IMG/VR virus record: IMGVR_UViG_3300049489_000283
Coordinates: 1-64,000 of that record
From: a virus
DNA: 64,000 nt
Direction: 5' to 3' (one strand)
Below the pieces are notes generated by a model. The model was not told where the DNA came from. It worked only from the letters and a program-made list of their open reading frames with translations, and did not search any database. Position numbers and translations under genes: made by a program. Shown here one piece after another: positions 51,389 through 59,491 of the stretch (within the stretch, counting starts at the first letter, position 1; every line of letters begins with the position of its first letter).

Positions 51389-52279
51389 GTGCCAATTCAA
51401 CTCGATCGTCTGGCGACGAATTTCCGGGCTCGTGTGCGTCTGCTCGATGCGGGCCGCAATCCGGTCACTGGGATTGCGTGGAACGCCGCCGGGATTCAGG
51501 TTCAGGTGCTATCAGAGGCGGGGACTGGGTTTGCCAACCAGACGCTCTTCAGCGGAACGGTTGGAACCTACCTGTCCAACTCGTGGGCTGAGATTGGCGA
51601 CGGATGGTATCAATACTGCCTCCCCAATAGCTACATCGTCCCGGACACCCAGGTGCTGATCCGCGCGAGAGGCGTGGGCACAGATCCATGGTGCTACGGG
51701 GTCGTGATGATGACCGGGGCCAAGGATCTGATCATGGGTCAGAAAACTCCGGCAGACAACACAGTCGGCGGTCAGCTCGACAAGATCGTCTCGGATTCGA
51801 TCGATACGGAGTTCACTGGTCCATCGAACGCGACCCGTCAGTTCCCGACAGCGACCACGTTTGCAGAGGATGCGGACGAGGTGTTGTACGCCGGATCGGA
51901 CTGGATCATGACGTTCAAGGACGTTGGAGAGGTGACGATCACCGACAAGATCGAGTTCGCGGTCAAGTCGGATCTGGAGGACACGGACGACGAGTCGGTG
52001 CTGACGATCAAGCTCGATATGTCAACGCAGATCGCCACAGTGACTCGCCTGAACTCCGCGCTGGTCAACTACGTCTCAGGGGTCGCGATGAGTTACCGCG
52101 ACTACCTGGACCCCGACGACAGCCTTTGGAAGAAGGAGGTGATGGTCTTCATTCGGGACTCGATCACTTCCGAGATCTCTCCGGCGACTTACCACCGTGG
52201 GCTCAAGGTGGTCGGGAACAGCCGCGTGCTGTCTCAGGACACAATCGAGGTCAAACGGCCAGTAGTCCGCTCGTTCTGA
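51389..52279 (+). CDS. Virion structural protein, 296 aa
   Basis: GTG at 51389 giving MPIQLDRLATNFRARVRLLD; earlier codons in this frame run into the preceding gene. Beta-rich N-terminus with a fibre-like GWYQYCLPNSYIVPDTQVLI, and a C-terminal DWIMTFKDVGEVTITDKIEF...SYRDYLDPDDSL. Probably a tail or fibre component by position. Confidence 0.6.
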   Translation: MPIQLDRLATNFRARVRLLDAGRNPVTGIAWNAAGIQVQVLSEAGTGFANQTLFSGTVGTYLSNSWAEIGDGWYQYCLPNSYIVPDTQVLIRARGVGTDPWCYGVVMMTGAKDLIMGQKTPADNTVGGQLDKIVSDSIDTEFTGPSNATRQFPTATTFAEDADEVLYAGSDWIMTFKDVGEVTITDKIEFAVKSDLEDTDDESVLTIKLDMSTQIATVTRLNSALVNYVSGVAMSYRDYLDPDDSLWKKEVMVFIRDSITSEISPATYHRGLKVVGNSRVLSQDTIEVKRPVVRSF

Positions 52280-52292
52280 TCGGAGCCATGGA

Positions 52293-52496
52293 ATGGCGAT
52301 GATTCTTGCTCTCTTGCTTGCGCTGGGCGGCGATCGCTCCGGCGCACCGGCTGAGGATTTTGTTGATCTCATCGAGGTCAACGTCGTCTGCAATGAGTAC
52401 GGGAACCCCGTGCTTGCCCAATTGATTTTCTGGGACTGGAGCAAGACCAGAGACACGTTCGTGGTGGTGGATTTCCAGATGCTGAGCAACGTCTGA
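52293..52496 (+). CDS. Hypothetical protein, 67 aa
   Basis: A short hydrophobic N-terminus (MAMILALLLALGGDRSG) that could be a signal sequence, then VNVVCNEYGNPVLAQLIFWD and DTFVVVDFQML. GGAGCCATGGA precedes the ATG. Unknown. Confidence 0.55.
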   Translation: MAMILALLLALGGDRSGAPAEDFVDLIEVNVVCNEYGNPVLAQLIFWDWSKTRDTFVVVDFQMLSNV

Positions 52497-52499
52497 GAC

Positions 52500-52805
52500 A
52501 TGAGCGACCAGGAGGACAAGAGAGCGTTCGAGGAGCGTCGTGAAGAGTACCTGAAGGCTCACAAAGAGATGGACCGGATTGACCTGCGAGCGTCGAAGGC
52601 GATGGAGTACAGGGGCAAGCTGGATCTCGGTCGTCACCAGCCGATTCTAGTGAACGGGCTTTGGCGAGTCTCGTTTAACGACGGCGATGTGCTTCGGATC
52701 GTGAAAGCCAGGTCGATGCGAGAGACGTGGACGGTTTCCGATCCAGAGCGGCTAAACCGTAGGGTACTTCGAGAGGATCGCCGACGTGGGCTGAGCGACC
52801 GTTGA
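52500..52805 (+). CDS. Hypothetical basic protein, 101 aa
   Basis: Charged helical N-terminus (DQEDKRAFEERREEYLKAHK), middle VNGLWRVSFNDGDVLRIVKA, and a very basic end (LNRRVLREDRRRGLSDR). Three bases after the previous stop. Unknown; end could bind nucleic acid. Confidence 0.58.
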   Translation: MSDQEDKRAFEERREEYLKAHKEMDRIDLRASKAMEYRGKLDLGRHQPILVNGLWRVSFNDGDVLRIVKARSMRETWTVSDPERLNRRVLREDRRRGLSDR

Positions 52806-52869
52806 AATCGGACTGAGCAGCGAATCGAATCCCTGATGTTCAAACAACACTTGAATTCAGGGAAGAGAA

Positions 52870-53244
52870 ATGGCTTTCACGGTACGAGTCACCAAGGGTG
52901 CATCTGAAGGAACCACTTCAATTTCGAGCACGGTGGACCATACGGTCGAGACCGTGACGAAGATGCAAGAGGTGTTCGCCGACGGCGTCACCAACGGGCA
53001 GGTGCTGGTCGCGATCGACGTGAGCCAGCTCAAGGCTTTCGCGATGGTTAGCAATGTGGCGCTGACCGTCAAAACGAACAGCTCCGGTTCTCCCCAGGAA
53101 ACATTCGCGCTGGTAGCCAACAAGCCGGTGGTGTGGCAAGAAGGCGAGGCAGCCATCTTTGCTGGTGACGTGACTCAGATCTTCGTTACGAACGCCAGCG
53201 GCTCGTCGGCTACCCTCCAGGTCATGATCGGCTTGAACGCCTAG
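52870..53244 (+). CDS. Small structural-type protein, 124 aa
   Basis: Beta-rich, Thr/Ser/Val-rich throughout (TSISSTVDHTVETVTKMQEV, VALTVKTNSSGSPQETFALV). Composition matches minor fibre or decoration proteins; no family named. Confidence 0.58.
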   Translation: MAFTVRVTKGASEGTTSISSTVDHTVETVTKMQEVFADGVTNGQVLVAIDVSQLKAFAMVSNVALTVKTNSSGSPQETFALVANKPVVWQEGEAAIFAGDVTQIFVTNASGSSATLQVMIGLNA

Positions 53245-53350
53245 TCAATGCTGGCGATCGCCATCTCACGATGGCTCTTTGCTCACGAATCGCCAGCGGG
53301 GCGTCTCCACTGGCTTCTTGGTTTTTGTGGTCCCAGGAGTTGCATCCAAA

Positions 53351-53902
53351 ATGCGTTCGATCCGAAGTTTCGTTGTTGGCTTGTTCTTGCTTGCTACATC
53401 GAGCCTAGCCGTTGGTCAGGGGCCGCTCTGCCCTCAGTCGGAGTCAGAACGGCAGTCAATGGCGGTCGCGAAGAACGTAGCGATTACTGCTAGCAATTAC
53501 GCGATCGCTCAGGCGATTGCAACGACGCCGAAAATGAACGAAGTGTATGGGCTTTTGGCGCAGGCTTCCGCCTGTCCAGGCATCAACTCGGCAGATCTGA
53601 ATTTTCCGTTCTACGACATGGGAACCATACAGAGTCTGTGGGATGAGGCAAACGATGACATGGACGCCGGGAGCGACGATCTGGGGGCTGGCCAAATAGA
53701 TGAGTCAGCCGGGAATCAGGCGAGATTGAACGGCGACTGCGGCACAGCAACGGTGAAATTCTACGACGCGAGGATGGACTACCAGAAAGCGAAGCTGCAT
53801 TACAACAACGCCTACAACAAGCGAGTGGGCGTAGAAAAGTCGCTAGCGGAGCTGAAGCTCAGGCTGCTCCTTCTTCTCGATCAAGGCGGCTGCGGAGCCT
53901 GA
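53351..53902 (+). CDS. Secreted Cys protein, 183 aa (paralogue of 53999 gene)
   Basis: Signal peptide MRSIRSFVVGLFLLATSSLAVGQ. The mature part is helical with paired cysteines (PLCPQSES, QASACPGIN, NGDCGTATV) and a C-terminal YQKAKLHYNNAYNKRVGVEK, LKLRLLLLLDQGGC. Same plan as the next gene. It would be exported by the host; role unknown, perhaps surface modification or exclusion. Confidence 0.68.
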   Translation: MRSIRSFVVGLFLLATSSLAVGQGPLCPQSESERQSMAVAKNVAITASNYAIAQAIATTPKMNEVYGLLAQASACPGINSADLNFPFYDMGTIQSLWDEANDDMDAGSDDLGAGQIDESAGNQARLNGDCGTATVKFYDARMDYQKAKLHYNNAYNKRVGVEKSLAELKLRLLLLLDQGGCGA

Positions 53903-53905
53903 TCT

Positions 53906-53951
53906 GAACTCGATCCAGAACCTCATGCAGAAGCTGCATGAGGACGAGTTC
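53906..53951 (+). terminator. Compound hairpin between the secreted paralogues
   Basis: Inner stem CCTCATGCAG/CTGCATGAGG (10 bp, loop AAG) and outer stem GAACTCG/CGAGTTC. Followed by GTTTAA; a weak terminator or mRNA-stabilising structure. Confidence 0.5.
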
Positions 53952-53998
53952 GTTTAACAGTCGTTGTTTTGGTTCTGCGTACTTTCGAGAGAGAGACT

Positions 53999-54559
53999 AT
54001 GAAGAGTTGGGTTTTGTGCTTGTGCGCGTTGGCTGTCGGTGTGTTTGTTTGCCTACCGGCCCAGAAAGCTAGTGCTCAAGGCTGCTACATTACCGAGCAG
54101 TGGAAACAGCAAGCGTGGCAGGCGATGGACCAAGTGGAGCAACTCAAGAACGCGACGAGTGCCGCCGCTGCTGAGTGTAACACGCTTCGGTCACAGGTCA
54201 TGATACTGCTCAACCGAGCGGGCGGCTGTCCTGCCCTCGCTGGCAACATGGCAGGATATGAAGCAGATCTAGCCGCCGCCGATCAGGATGACTCTGATGC
54301 GGAGGCTTACTATATCGCTGGAGCCACACCGCGAGCGGCTGCCATCGCTCACTACGACTCGGGACTTGCATGGTATTACGGCTGGAATAGGTCACCCAGT
54401 TGCCCGCTCGCGACCGCTGAGTTTCAGGCCTGCGTCAGTGACGCCAATGCTGCGGCGATCCATTACACGAACGCTAAGAACAAGCAGCTAGCTTGCAAAG
54501 GCAAGCTCCAGGCATTGAAGCTCTTGCTCGAAACGGCGTTGCAGTGGTCCAACTGCTAG
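53999..54559 (+). CDS. Secreted Cys protein, 186 aa (paralogue of 53351 gene)
   Basis: Signal peptide MKSWVLCLCALAVGVFVCLP up to AQKASAQGC. The mature part repeats the plan of the previous gene: HYTNAKNKQLACKGKLQALK, LLLETALQWSNC against HYNNAYNKRVGVEKSLAELK, LRLLLLLDQGGC. Cysteines suggest disulphides. Followed by a strong terminator. Confidence 0.68.
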   Translation: MKSWVLCLCALAVGVFVCLPAQKASAQGCYITEQWKQQAWQAMDQVEQLKNATSAAAAECNTLRSQVMILLNRAGGCPALAGNMAGYEADLAAADQDDSDAEAYYIAGATPRAAAIAHYDSGLAWYYGWNRSPSCPLATAEFQACVSDANAAAIHYTNAKNKQLACKGKLQALKLLLETALQWSNC

Positions 54560-54580
54560 CGATGCCATAAAATAGCGAAG

Positions 54581-54609
54581 CCCGCTGGAGAGTATCCAGC
54601 GGGTTTTTT
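54581..54609 (+). terminator. Strong intrinsic terminator at the end of the tail operon
   Basis: CCCGCTGG (54581-54588), loop AGAGTAT, CCAGCGGG (54596-54603), then TTTTTT. Confidence 0.92.
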
Positions 54610-54626
54610 ACTTCACGAGGATTGTC

Positions 54627-54815
54627 ATGAGAGTTTTTAATTCCGTCCAGTTGACAGCGATGTTTGCTGGGTTTCCGTTCCTGCTGAATTGGCTTGGCAG
54701 TGCCGAATTTAAGCTAGCTGAAGTCGGATTCTATGTCGGCTGTTTGGCCTACGTTTGGATGTTCGGCGCGATGTCAAGCATCGTTTACGATCAGCTTGGA
54801 AAAGAACAGAACTAG
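54627..54815 (+). CDS. Two-span membrane protein, 62 aa (holin-like?)
   Basis: Two hydrophobic helices (SVQLTAMFAGFPFLLNWLG and VGFYVGCLAYVWMFGAMSSI), a short loop, and a charged end. The size fits a class II holin, but no endolysin is next to it. The stop overlaps the convergent gene at 54812. ACGAGGATTGTC precedes the ATG. Confidence 0.55.
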   Translation: MRVFNSVQLTAMFAGFPFLLNWLGSAEFKLAEVGFYVGCLAYVWMFGAMSSIVYDQLGKEQN

Positions 54816-55201
54816 ACCGCGTGGATCTTGCCGTCGTCACCGACATAGAGATCCACGTTTCCCCAAGACTTGCAGGCTTCGGTGAGCCGCTCACCAGCCT
54901 CATCTGGCCAGTCTCCGTCCCAAAAGCCAGCGCCATGGCCGTTCCTGGTAAGCCAAAAGTCATGGGCAGCCATCTCTAGGCAGCGGCTCAGATCGCTGGA
55001 GTACGTTTCGATGTCTTTCATGTTGTCGAGCATGAAGGCTCGGCAGTCAGCGAGCATGACTTTGAGCGTATCTGGGTGGATGTCGTCAGGGCCGTAGAGG
55101 CTGTCGAGTGGAGTATCGTCGGAGTCGCAGGACGACCACAGGGCCGTCTCGATGTAGGAGCGAAGGAACGTCTCGGTGGAGTGGGATAGCTTGGTGGACA
55201 T
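54812..55201 (-). CDS. Conserved phage hypothetical protein, 129 aa
   Basis: ETFLRSYIETALWSSCDSDD, PLDSLYGPDDI and AAHDFWLTRNGHGAGFWDGD then VDLYVGDDGKI form a well-known phage/plasmid protein family (GHDFWLTRNGHGAGF) of unknown function. GGAGAGCC before the start. First gene of the - strand cassette read leftward; converges with the 54627 gene. Confidence 0.78.
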   Translation of the reverse strand: MSTKLSHSTETFLRSYIETALWSSCDSDDTPLDSLYGPDDIHPDTLKVMLADCRAFMLDNMKDIETYSSDLSRCLEMAAHDFWLTRNGHGAGFWDGDWPDEAGERLTEACKSWGNVDLYVGDDGKIHAV

Positions 55202-55224
55202 GGCTTGTTGGCTCTCCGGGGTGG

Positions 55225-55554
55225 TTAGACGTAGTTGGGCATGTTGTGGATCAGCGACACAGTAGATCCGCCAAAACTGTTGATCAGGTCAGCGATCGCC
55301 ACGGCCTTGTCTCTGTCTTTCCGCAGTCCATCGATGTTGACATCCATGAGCTTGATGAAAGCGTATCGCTCCCACCGTGATCTCTCGTAATTCCAGCGAG
55401 CCACTTCGCAGTAGCAGGACTCCGAACCGGAAAACTCGGCGCGAGCCAGGATCGATCCGCGATCCATATTTGCCAGCAACAAAAGTTCTTCCAGTGTGAT
55501 GGTGTGTCCGTGTCCGTACAGCGTGAGGATTTGGTTTTCGATGATTCTTGACAT
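55225..55554 (-). CDS. Hypothetical protein, 109 aa
   Basis: SRIIENQILTLYGHGHTITL, then EELLLLANMDRGSILARAEF and a C-terminal VAIADLINSFGGSTVSLIHN. Soluble alpha/beta; no family recognised. AAGGGA lies eight bases before the ATG. Confidence 0.65.
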   Translation of the reverse strand: MSRIIENQILTLYGHGHTITLEELLLLANMDRGSILARAEFSGSESCYCEVARWNYERSRWERYAFIKLMDVNIDGLRKDRDKAVAIADLINSFGGSTVSLIHNMPNYV

Positions 55555-55565
55555 GAGGAGATCCC

Positions 55566-55847
55566 TTAGACGTAGTGAGGCAGTTTGCGGACAAAGCTGT
55601 CACGGTGGCGGTTGACGTGCGACACGATCTTGAATCGATCGCGGTTCTCGGAATATCCGATCGCGTTCAGGAACCGAGGAGCATCGCAGTCCTCTTCCAG
55701 ATAGGCGAACTTGCCGTCGCGCGAGCGGTACGAGTAGCCAGTGATCTGGTTGTCGATCTTTGCGGCCACGAGGTCGGCCACGGCGACCTTCAGCCAGCCG
55801 TGACCAGGGTCTGAGTAGAAAGCGTAAGACTTGACTTTGGCGGACAT
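55566..55847 (-). CDS. Conserved phage/plasmid protein, 93 aa
   Basis: SYAFYSDPGHGWLKVAVADL and GKFAYLEEDCDAPRFLNAIG match a well-known family (FYTDPGHGWLKV...YLEEDCD) of unknown function. The start follows CGGGAGTCAC; an earlier in-frame ATG at 55907 lies in the promoter/leader. Confidence 0.75.
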   Translation of the reverse strand: MSAKVKSYAFYSDPGHGWLKVAVADLVAAKIDNQITGYSYRSRDGKFAYLEEDCDAPRFLNAIGYSENRDRFKIVSHVNRHRDSFVRKLPHYV

Positions 55848-55912
55848 TTGTGACTCCCGTTGTGGTTTGCTGAAATGGGCGACTGAGTTGCGGTCAGTCA
55901 TTCCCACAATAG

Positions 55913-55943
55913 AACAGGCCCAGATCCAGTTGGATCAGGGCGC
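55913..55943 (-). promoter_or_regulatory. Bipartite phage promoter-like element (copy 7)
   Basis: Minus strand: GCGCCCTGA, 15 bases, GCCTGTT. Leader hairpin GACTGA with loop CCGCAAC closing on TCAGTC; CGGGAG before the ATG at 55847. Confidence 0.72.
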
Positions 55944-55949
55944 TGATTC

Positions 55950-56489
55950 TCAGAAGGATTTTGCACAGACCGGGCCGAGCCCACGAGCGACTGACTCCGG
56001 GTCTTCCAGTGGGCGACCGCACTTGGCGCAGGTGCCAGTGATGTCGCCGAATTCCTTCATCCGGGCCGCCGGGTTGGCCGCGATCGCGTTGGCGATCTCT
56101 TCTCCCAGGTTGTCCGGTCTTGAGATCCGTCCGTCAGGTCGAACCATCAGGAGCGTCTTGCGATCGTTGTACTCCGACCCGGTCGCGAAGAAGGTCCATT
56201 CGGCCCACTTGCCTTCCTTGGGGCGAGAGACCTTGTAACGCTTGCCCTTGTAGCCGTAGGAGGCGACAGGGACTTCGTTCAGCGGGATCGGCTTGATCCA
56301 CAGGGTCTCGATCTCGCCATCCAGGGCGTTGATCAGCGAGACCGCCTTTACTCGGTCCTTGTATTCCTTCCATAGCTTGCGGGCCAGCGCCAGCGCGTCG
56401 TCGCGGCTGTTGAGGACAGCGTCTGATTCGATGGGCGACGCGCCTTCCAGGGCGATGTCAACGATCCAGTTGGTGGTTGCGGTTGTCAT
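55950..56489 (-). CDS. DUF6011-like zinc protein, 179 aa
   Basis: The C-terminal CAKCGRPLEDPESVARGLGP then VCAKSF is the C..C.R.L.dP.S...G.GP.C signature of DUF6011. The rest (NALDGEIETLWIKPIPLNEV and WAEWTFFATGSEYNDRKTL) is a soluble alpha/beta part. Start at 56489 after GGGAGTAACAA. Role unknown. Confidence 0.72.
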   Translation of the reverse strand: MTTATTNWIVDIALEGASPIESDAVLNSRDDALALARKLWKEYKDRVKAVSLINALDGEIETLWIKPIPLNEVPVASYGYKGKRYKVSRPKEGKWAEWTFFATGSEYNDRKTLLMVRPDGRISRPDNLGEEIANAIAANPAARMKEFGDITGTCAKCGRPLEDPESVARGLGPVCAKSF

Positions 56490-56494
56490 GTTTG

Positions 56495-56770
56495 TTACTC
56501 CCATCCGTATTCCGAAGAAACTGAGTCCATGATCTCTTCCAGCGTGCTGCCGGTGATGACTTCACGGGGAGAGCCGTATCGCCAGACCTCAGCGCGAAAC
56601 AGATCGTTCGAAAACCAGACCATCGCGTAAAAGTTCCATCCCGTGTATTCCGAGAACACTTCACCAGCACGATCGCGGAGCGAGTCGGCCAGCCCAGGAG
56701 CGATCGAATGATCGAAGTTCGTCATGCCGACGCCAAGCGACTCCATCGACGTGTTGATTTCTGATTTCAT
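56495..56770 (-). CDS. Hypothetical protein, 91 aa
   Basis: FSEYTGWNFYAMVWFSNDLF and REVITGSTLEEIMDSVSSEY; soluble. Only a weak ribosome-binding site (GGTGA). Five bases upstream of the 56489 start, so probably co-transcribed. Confidence 0.6.
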   Translation of the reverse strand: MKSEINTSMESLGVGMTNFDHSIAPGLADSLRDRAGEVFSEYTGWNFYAMVWFSNDLFRAEVWRYGSPREVITGSTLEEIMDSVSSEYGWE

Positions 56771-56841
56771 GCTTGTCACCGCTTTGTTGGTTGGAAAGAA
56801 GAAAGATGCCGCTCGTTTCGGGGAGCGGCGACCCGTGGACG

Positions 56842-57027
56842 CTAAAGCGAAATTCCTTCCGCTTTGAGCATCCGACGCAACAGACCTTCCAAGATCTTGG
56901 CCTTGTAATCCATCTGGGACACGATCCGGTATCCGGTCGGTCGCAGGCGGTTGGCTCGTTCCTTGAGTTCGGCGACTTCCCTGGCCAGCTTGATCACTCG
57001 TTCAGACGCTTCAGGTGCTTTGGACAT
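56842..57027 (-). CDS. Hypothetical coiled-coil protein, 61 aa
   Basis: SKAPEASERVIKLAREVAEL, KERANRLRPTGYRIVSQ; basic and helical. Start at 57027 after TGGGAGTCTCTG; the in-frame ATG at 57126 lies within the promoter element. Own promoter copy. Confidence 0.68.
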   Translation of the reverse strand: MSKAPEASERVIKLAREVAELKERANRLRPTGYRIVSQMDYKAKILEGLLRRMLKAEGISL

Positions 57028-57091
57028 CAGAGACTCCCATTTTTGCTTGAGGATTGCTGGGAGGAGCTTTGCGTGCTCCTCCCCACAATTA

Positions 57092-57124
57092 AACAGGCTC
57101 AGTCCCGGCGGAAACCGGGCGCGC
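57092..57124 (-). promoter_or_regulatory. Bipartite phage promoter-like element (copy 8)
   Basis: GCGCGCCCGGT, 15 bases, GCCTGTT. Leader hairpin GGGAGGAGC with loop ACGCAAA on GCTCCTCCC, 9 bp, the strongest in the family. Confidence 0.68.
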
Positions 57125-57150
57125 AATCCGAAAGTTTTTTTCGGACTGCG

Positions 57151-57591
57151 TTACTTTGCCGAATCGAACCCGACGTATCGGGCGTAGCTGTATCCCTGTG
57201 GATCGACGTACAGGGTCGATTTCCCTACGCACTGGACAGCGATGACCAGCGAGTAAGACCCAGACTTCCAGGCTGCTTTCTCGACATCGGAGAGGTCGAA
57301 GTAGCTCTTGTCGCCAACGTCATAGGTCGAGTCGGTGCCACCCTTGCCAGAGAGCCACGGCTGGTCGTCCAGCAGGTTGTTAGCGAATTCGTCATACAGC
57401 TTGGCGTCCAGTTCCACCACTTCGGTCACTCTGACGCGACTGACGTGGTAGTTGTCTGGATTGGCCAACTGGGACTCGTAGTCACCGATGAAGTCCTGTT
57501 TGTTGAGCCGAGGAAACCGAACCCCATCGACGAAGACGGGGAACTGTAGGACGACCGGCTTGACCTTGTTTAGCTTGCTCAGTTTATTCAC
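57151..57591 (-). CDS. Hypothetical protein, 146 aa
   Basis: GTG at 57591 keeps CGGGAG six bases upstream; ATG at 57597 would start directly after GGGAG with no spacing. VVLQFPVFVDGVRFPRLNKQ and SYSLVIAVQCVGKSTLYVDP; beta-rich soluble protein. No family recognised. Confidence 0.65.
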   Translation of the reverse strand: MNKLSKLNKVKPVVLQFPVFVDGVRFPRLNKQDFIGDYESQLANPDNYHVSRVRVTEVVELDAKLYDEFANNLLDDQPWLSGKGGTDSTYDVGDKSYFDLSDVEKAAWKSGSYSLVIAVQCVGKSTLYVDPQGYSYARYVGFDSAK

Positions 57592-57629
57592 TTTCATCTC
57601 CCGAGTTTGACTGCTTGCTTGCCCCTCTA

Positions 57630-58388
57630 TTACTCTGGCCCGATCTCTGGCGATTCAGGGCGCGCTGTTTTCTGTGATTTCTTGATGCGGCGACGGTGCC
57701 GCGTGTGCCACTTGCGTTGGAATCGCTGTCCAACTGTAAGTCTCGCTGGTGCCCAATGCTCGTCCCCTGGCGAGCAGTCTTCGTCAATACACCAATCGCC
57801 TTCCTTCACCACTTCGCCATCGTTCAGGTCTCTCCAAGACTCACCGAGCAAGTTTCTGGGGCTCGGACTGCGAGTCTCGGCCTCGATGCGGATGCGATAC
57901 TCACACGCAATCGCATCATTCAGGCTGATCTTTTCGCCTACTAAATCTCCCTGGCCAGCACTCCACGAGATCCTGTTTCTGTGGCGGTATTCATATCCAT
58001 CGGGTCGTCTGTCTCCGGCTTCAAGGAGTCTCCATTCCGCGCCCACGTCGTCCTGGTCGCTGCTCTCGCCCTCAGCAGAAAATGAAATCACGGACGCTTC
58101 CACTGCCTGACGCAGATCCCACTTGCGAGCGGCTACGAGGCATCGCCTGCTATCGCACTGTTCGCAATCGCAGTTCTTTCCATACGGATGCAGGCTGCTG
58201 TACTGCCGTTCTTCCATCCGCTCAATACTCGCCAGCAAGCTCGTGTCCTTCGAAGTAGGTGCGGTGTATGGAATCCAAGGGAGTCCACCCGTCTTATCCC
58301 ACTCCACCGTAGCCACCTCTTCATTCCAGCCAACAATCACCAAAGGACCGTCTGCCGCTGTTGGCGACCTTTCAGTTATCCAGTTCAC
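57630..58388 (-). CDS. DUF551-like multi-segment protein, 252 aa
   Basis: GTG start overlapping the previous stop (GTGA). TSLLASIERMEERQYSSLHP, AEWRLLEAGDRRPDGYEYRH and DEDCSPGDEHWAPARLTVGQ repeat the plan of the + strand 11507 protein (TSLAASIERLEG, WESMKAGEMRHIGGYEF). Last gene of the 59427-57630 operon. Role unknown. Confidence 0.66.
   Translation of the reverse strand: MNWITERSPTAADGPLVIVGWNEEVATVEWDKTGGLPWIPYTAPTSKDTSLLASIERMEERQYSSLHPYGKNCDCEQCDSRRCLVAARKWDLRQAVEASVISFSAEGESSDQDDVGAEWRLLEAGDRRPDGYEYRHRNRISWSAGQGDLVGEKISLNDAIACEYRIRIEAETRSPSPRNLLGESWRDLNDGEVVKEGDWCIDEDCSPGDEHWAPARLTVGQRFQRKWHTRHRRRIKKSQKTARPESPEIGPE
57633..57665 (-). promoter_or_regulatory. Bipartite phage promoter-like element (copy 9)
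   Basis: GCGCGCCCTGA, 15 bases, GCCAGAG; overlaps the 3' end of the 57630 gene. Leader GGGGCAAGCAAGCAG and CGGGAG before the start at 57591. Confidence 0.7.
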
Positions 58389-58600
58389 GTTTCACCTCGC
58401 TTCAATCTGTCAACTTCATCGAACAACATCTCAATCGCTGCTTCAGCTTGCGGTATGGTGAATACCAGCATGTGAAGTTTCTGCTTGGAGAACGGTGCCG
58501 TCACTTCGTCATAGCACTCCTGTGGGGCGCCGATCCAAACCTTGTTGTCGCCAGTGGAGCCAGCTTTCAGGGTGACTTGGCGTATGTTTTTCGCTTTCAT
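58385..58600 (-). CDS. Hypothetical protein, 71 aa
   Basis: KNIRQVTLKAGSTGDNKVWI, then HMLVFTIPQAEAAIEMLFDE and VDRLKRGE. ATGA/GTGA overlaps with both neighbours. Unknown. Confidence 0.62.
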   Translation of the reverse strand: MKAKNIRQVTLKAGSTGDNKVWIGAPQECYDEVTAPFSKQKLHMLVFTIPQAEAAIEMLFDEVDRLKRGET

Positions 58601-58827
58601 TTCAGTCCCTCAAGTCGCTTGTTTGCCCATGCAACTGGGCAGTCTTTGTGGTGTGGAACATCGTGCGGCCACGTCAATTGGCGGCCCTGCTTCCATTTCA
58701 TTGCCACCGACTCGTGGCACACTGGACAGTAGATCCGTCCAGGTCCGTTCGGGTCGTGTTCGTCGATCATGTAGGTTTCTGCCAGCATTTTCAGAACGGC
58801 AGTTGGAATTGGTGGGTTGATGATCAT
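58597..58827 (-). CDS. Small zinc-knuckle protein, 76 aa
   Basis: RIYCPVCHESVAMKW followed by PHHKDCPVAWANKR provides CxxCH and HxxxCP ligands. ATGA overlaps both sides. Function unknown. Confidence 0.66.
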   Translation of the reverse strand: MIINPPIPTAVLKMLAETYMIDEHDPNGPGRIYCPVCHESVAMKWKQGRQLTWPHDVPHHKDCPVAWANKRLEGLK

Positions 58828-59141
58828 GGTTTTCCAATCGCCTTTTCGATTGCGGATCTCGCTCGCTTGACGGTTTCATCAGTCAGGTAAATCAGGGTTC
58901 CTTCTCGGCGACAAGCATTGGCCGACGAGAGCAGGCTATTGAGCGCCGAAAGCAGTTCCGGCGCGGCGGCAATCAAGTTGGCGTTCGATAGACCGCACGG
59001 GCTATCTATTCCACCGAACACATTGCAGATCCTTCGCGGAGGATTCTCGGTCGTCATGACATCGTCGGTCGAGTAGTCGCCATTATCTCTTGGCTTGCTG
59101 ACAGCCCATGGACCTGGGGTGAATTGTGATTTGCTTGTCAT
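58824..59141 (-). CDS. Conserved phage protein with FTPGPW motif, 105 aa
   Basis: QFTPGPWAVSKPRDNGDYST, RICNVFGGIDS and NANLIAAAPELLSALNSLLS match a very common phage protein (FTPGPW...AN..LIAAAPELL..L), function unknown. ATGA overlap with the upstream gene. Confidence 0.8.
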   Translation of the reverse strand: MTSKSQFTPGPWAVSKPRDNGDYSTDDVMTTENPPRRICNVFGGIDSPCGLSNANLIAAAPELLSALNSLLSSANACRREGTLIYLTDETVKRARSAIEKAIGKP

Positions 59142-59296
59142 TTCTTCCTCGCTGGAGCTTCGTGGAACGAAGTGGAATCGACGACGACTTCAATGATCGC
59201 TTCGATCAGCTTTGCCGCGCCTTCTGGATCGCCTTCCTTGATCGACTGTTCAGCGCCAATCGCCAGCGCCCAGATGACGAGTTCTTTCTTGTTCAC
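59138..59296 (-). CDS. Small acidic protein, 52 aa
   Basis: GTG start with AAGGAG upstream: VNKKELVIWALAIGAEQSIK, EGDPEGAAKLIEAIIEVVVD and a basic end ARKK. Overlaps the neighbours by 4 (ATGA) and 2 bases (TGA/GTG). Helical; unknown. Confidence 0.62.
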   Translation of the reverse strand: MNKKELVIWALAIGAEQSIKEGDPEGAAKLIEAIIEVVVDSTSFHEAPARKK

Positions 59297-59427
59297 GCTT
59301 TTTGGCTCCTTGGGTTGTGGTGGTTGGTATATTCGCGCTGGCTTTTGGTTTTGGAGTGCCAGTCAACTCCACCCCTGGGGATGCAGGCCCGTCACTGGGG
59401 GCCGTGCTGATCTGCTGGATTTTCCAT
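59293..59427 (-). pseudogene. Short ORF with in-frame TGA after 11 codons
   Basis: Strong GAGGAGG ribosome-binding site, then MENPADQHGPQ, TGA (59392-59394), and 32 more codons (RACIPRGGVDWHSKTKSQRE...) up to a TGA that overlaps the next start. The overlap with the next GTG suggests that the long frame was, or is, the real gene: readthrough, a nonsense mutation, or an unrelated leader peptide. Confidence 0.45.
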
Positions 59428-59491
59428 TGTTCTATCCTCCTCTGCTCTTTGCTTTTGGGCCGACCGGAGCTGCATCATCCAGTCGGGCGTG

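Noticed and set aside
54627-54815. Firm call of a holin
   Set aside because: Two membrane helices fit, but there is no endolysin or spanin nearby; kept as possible only.
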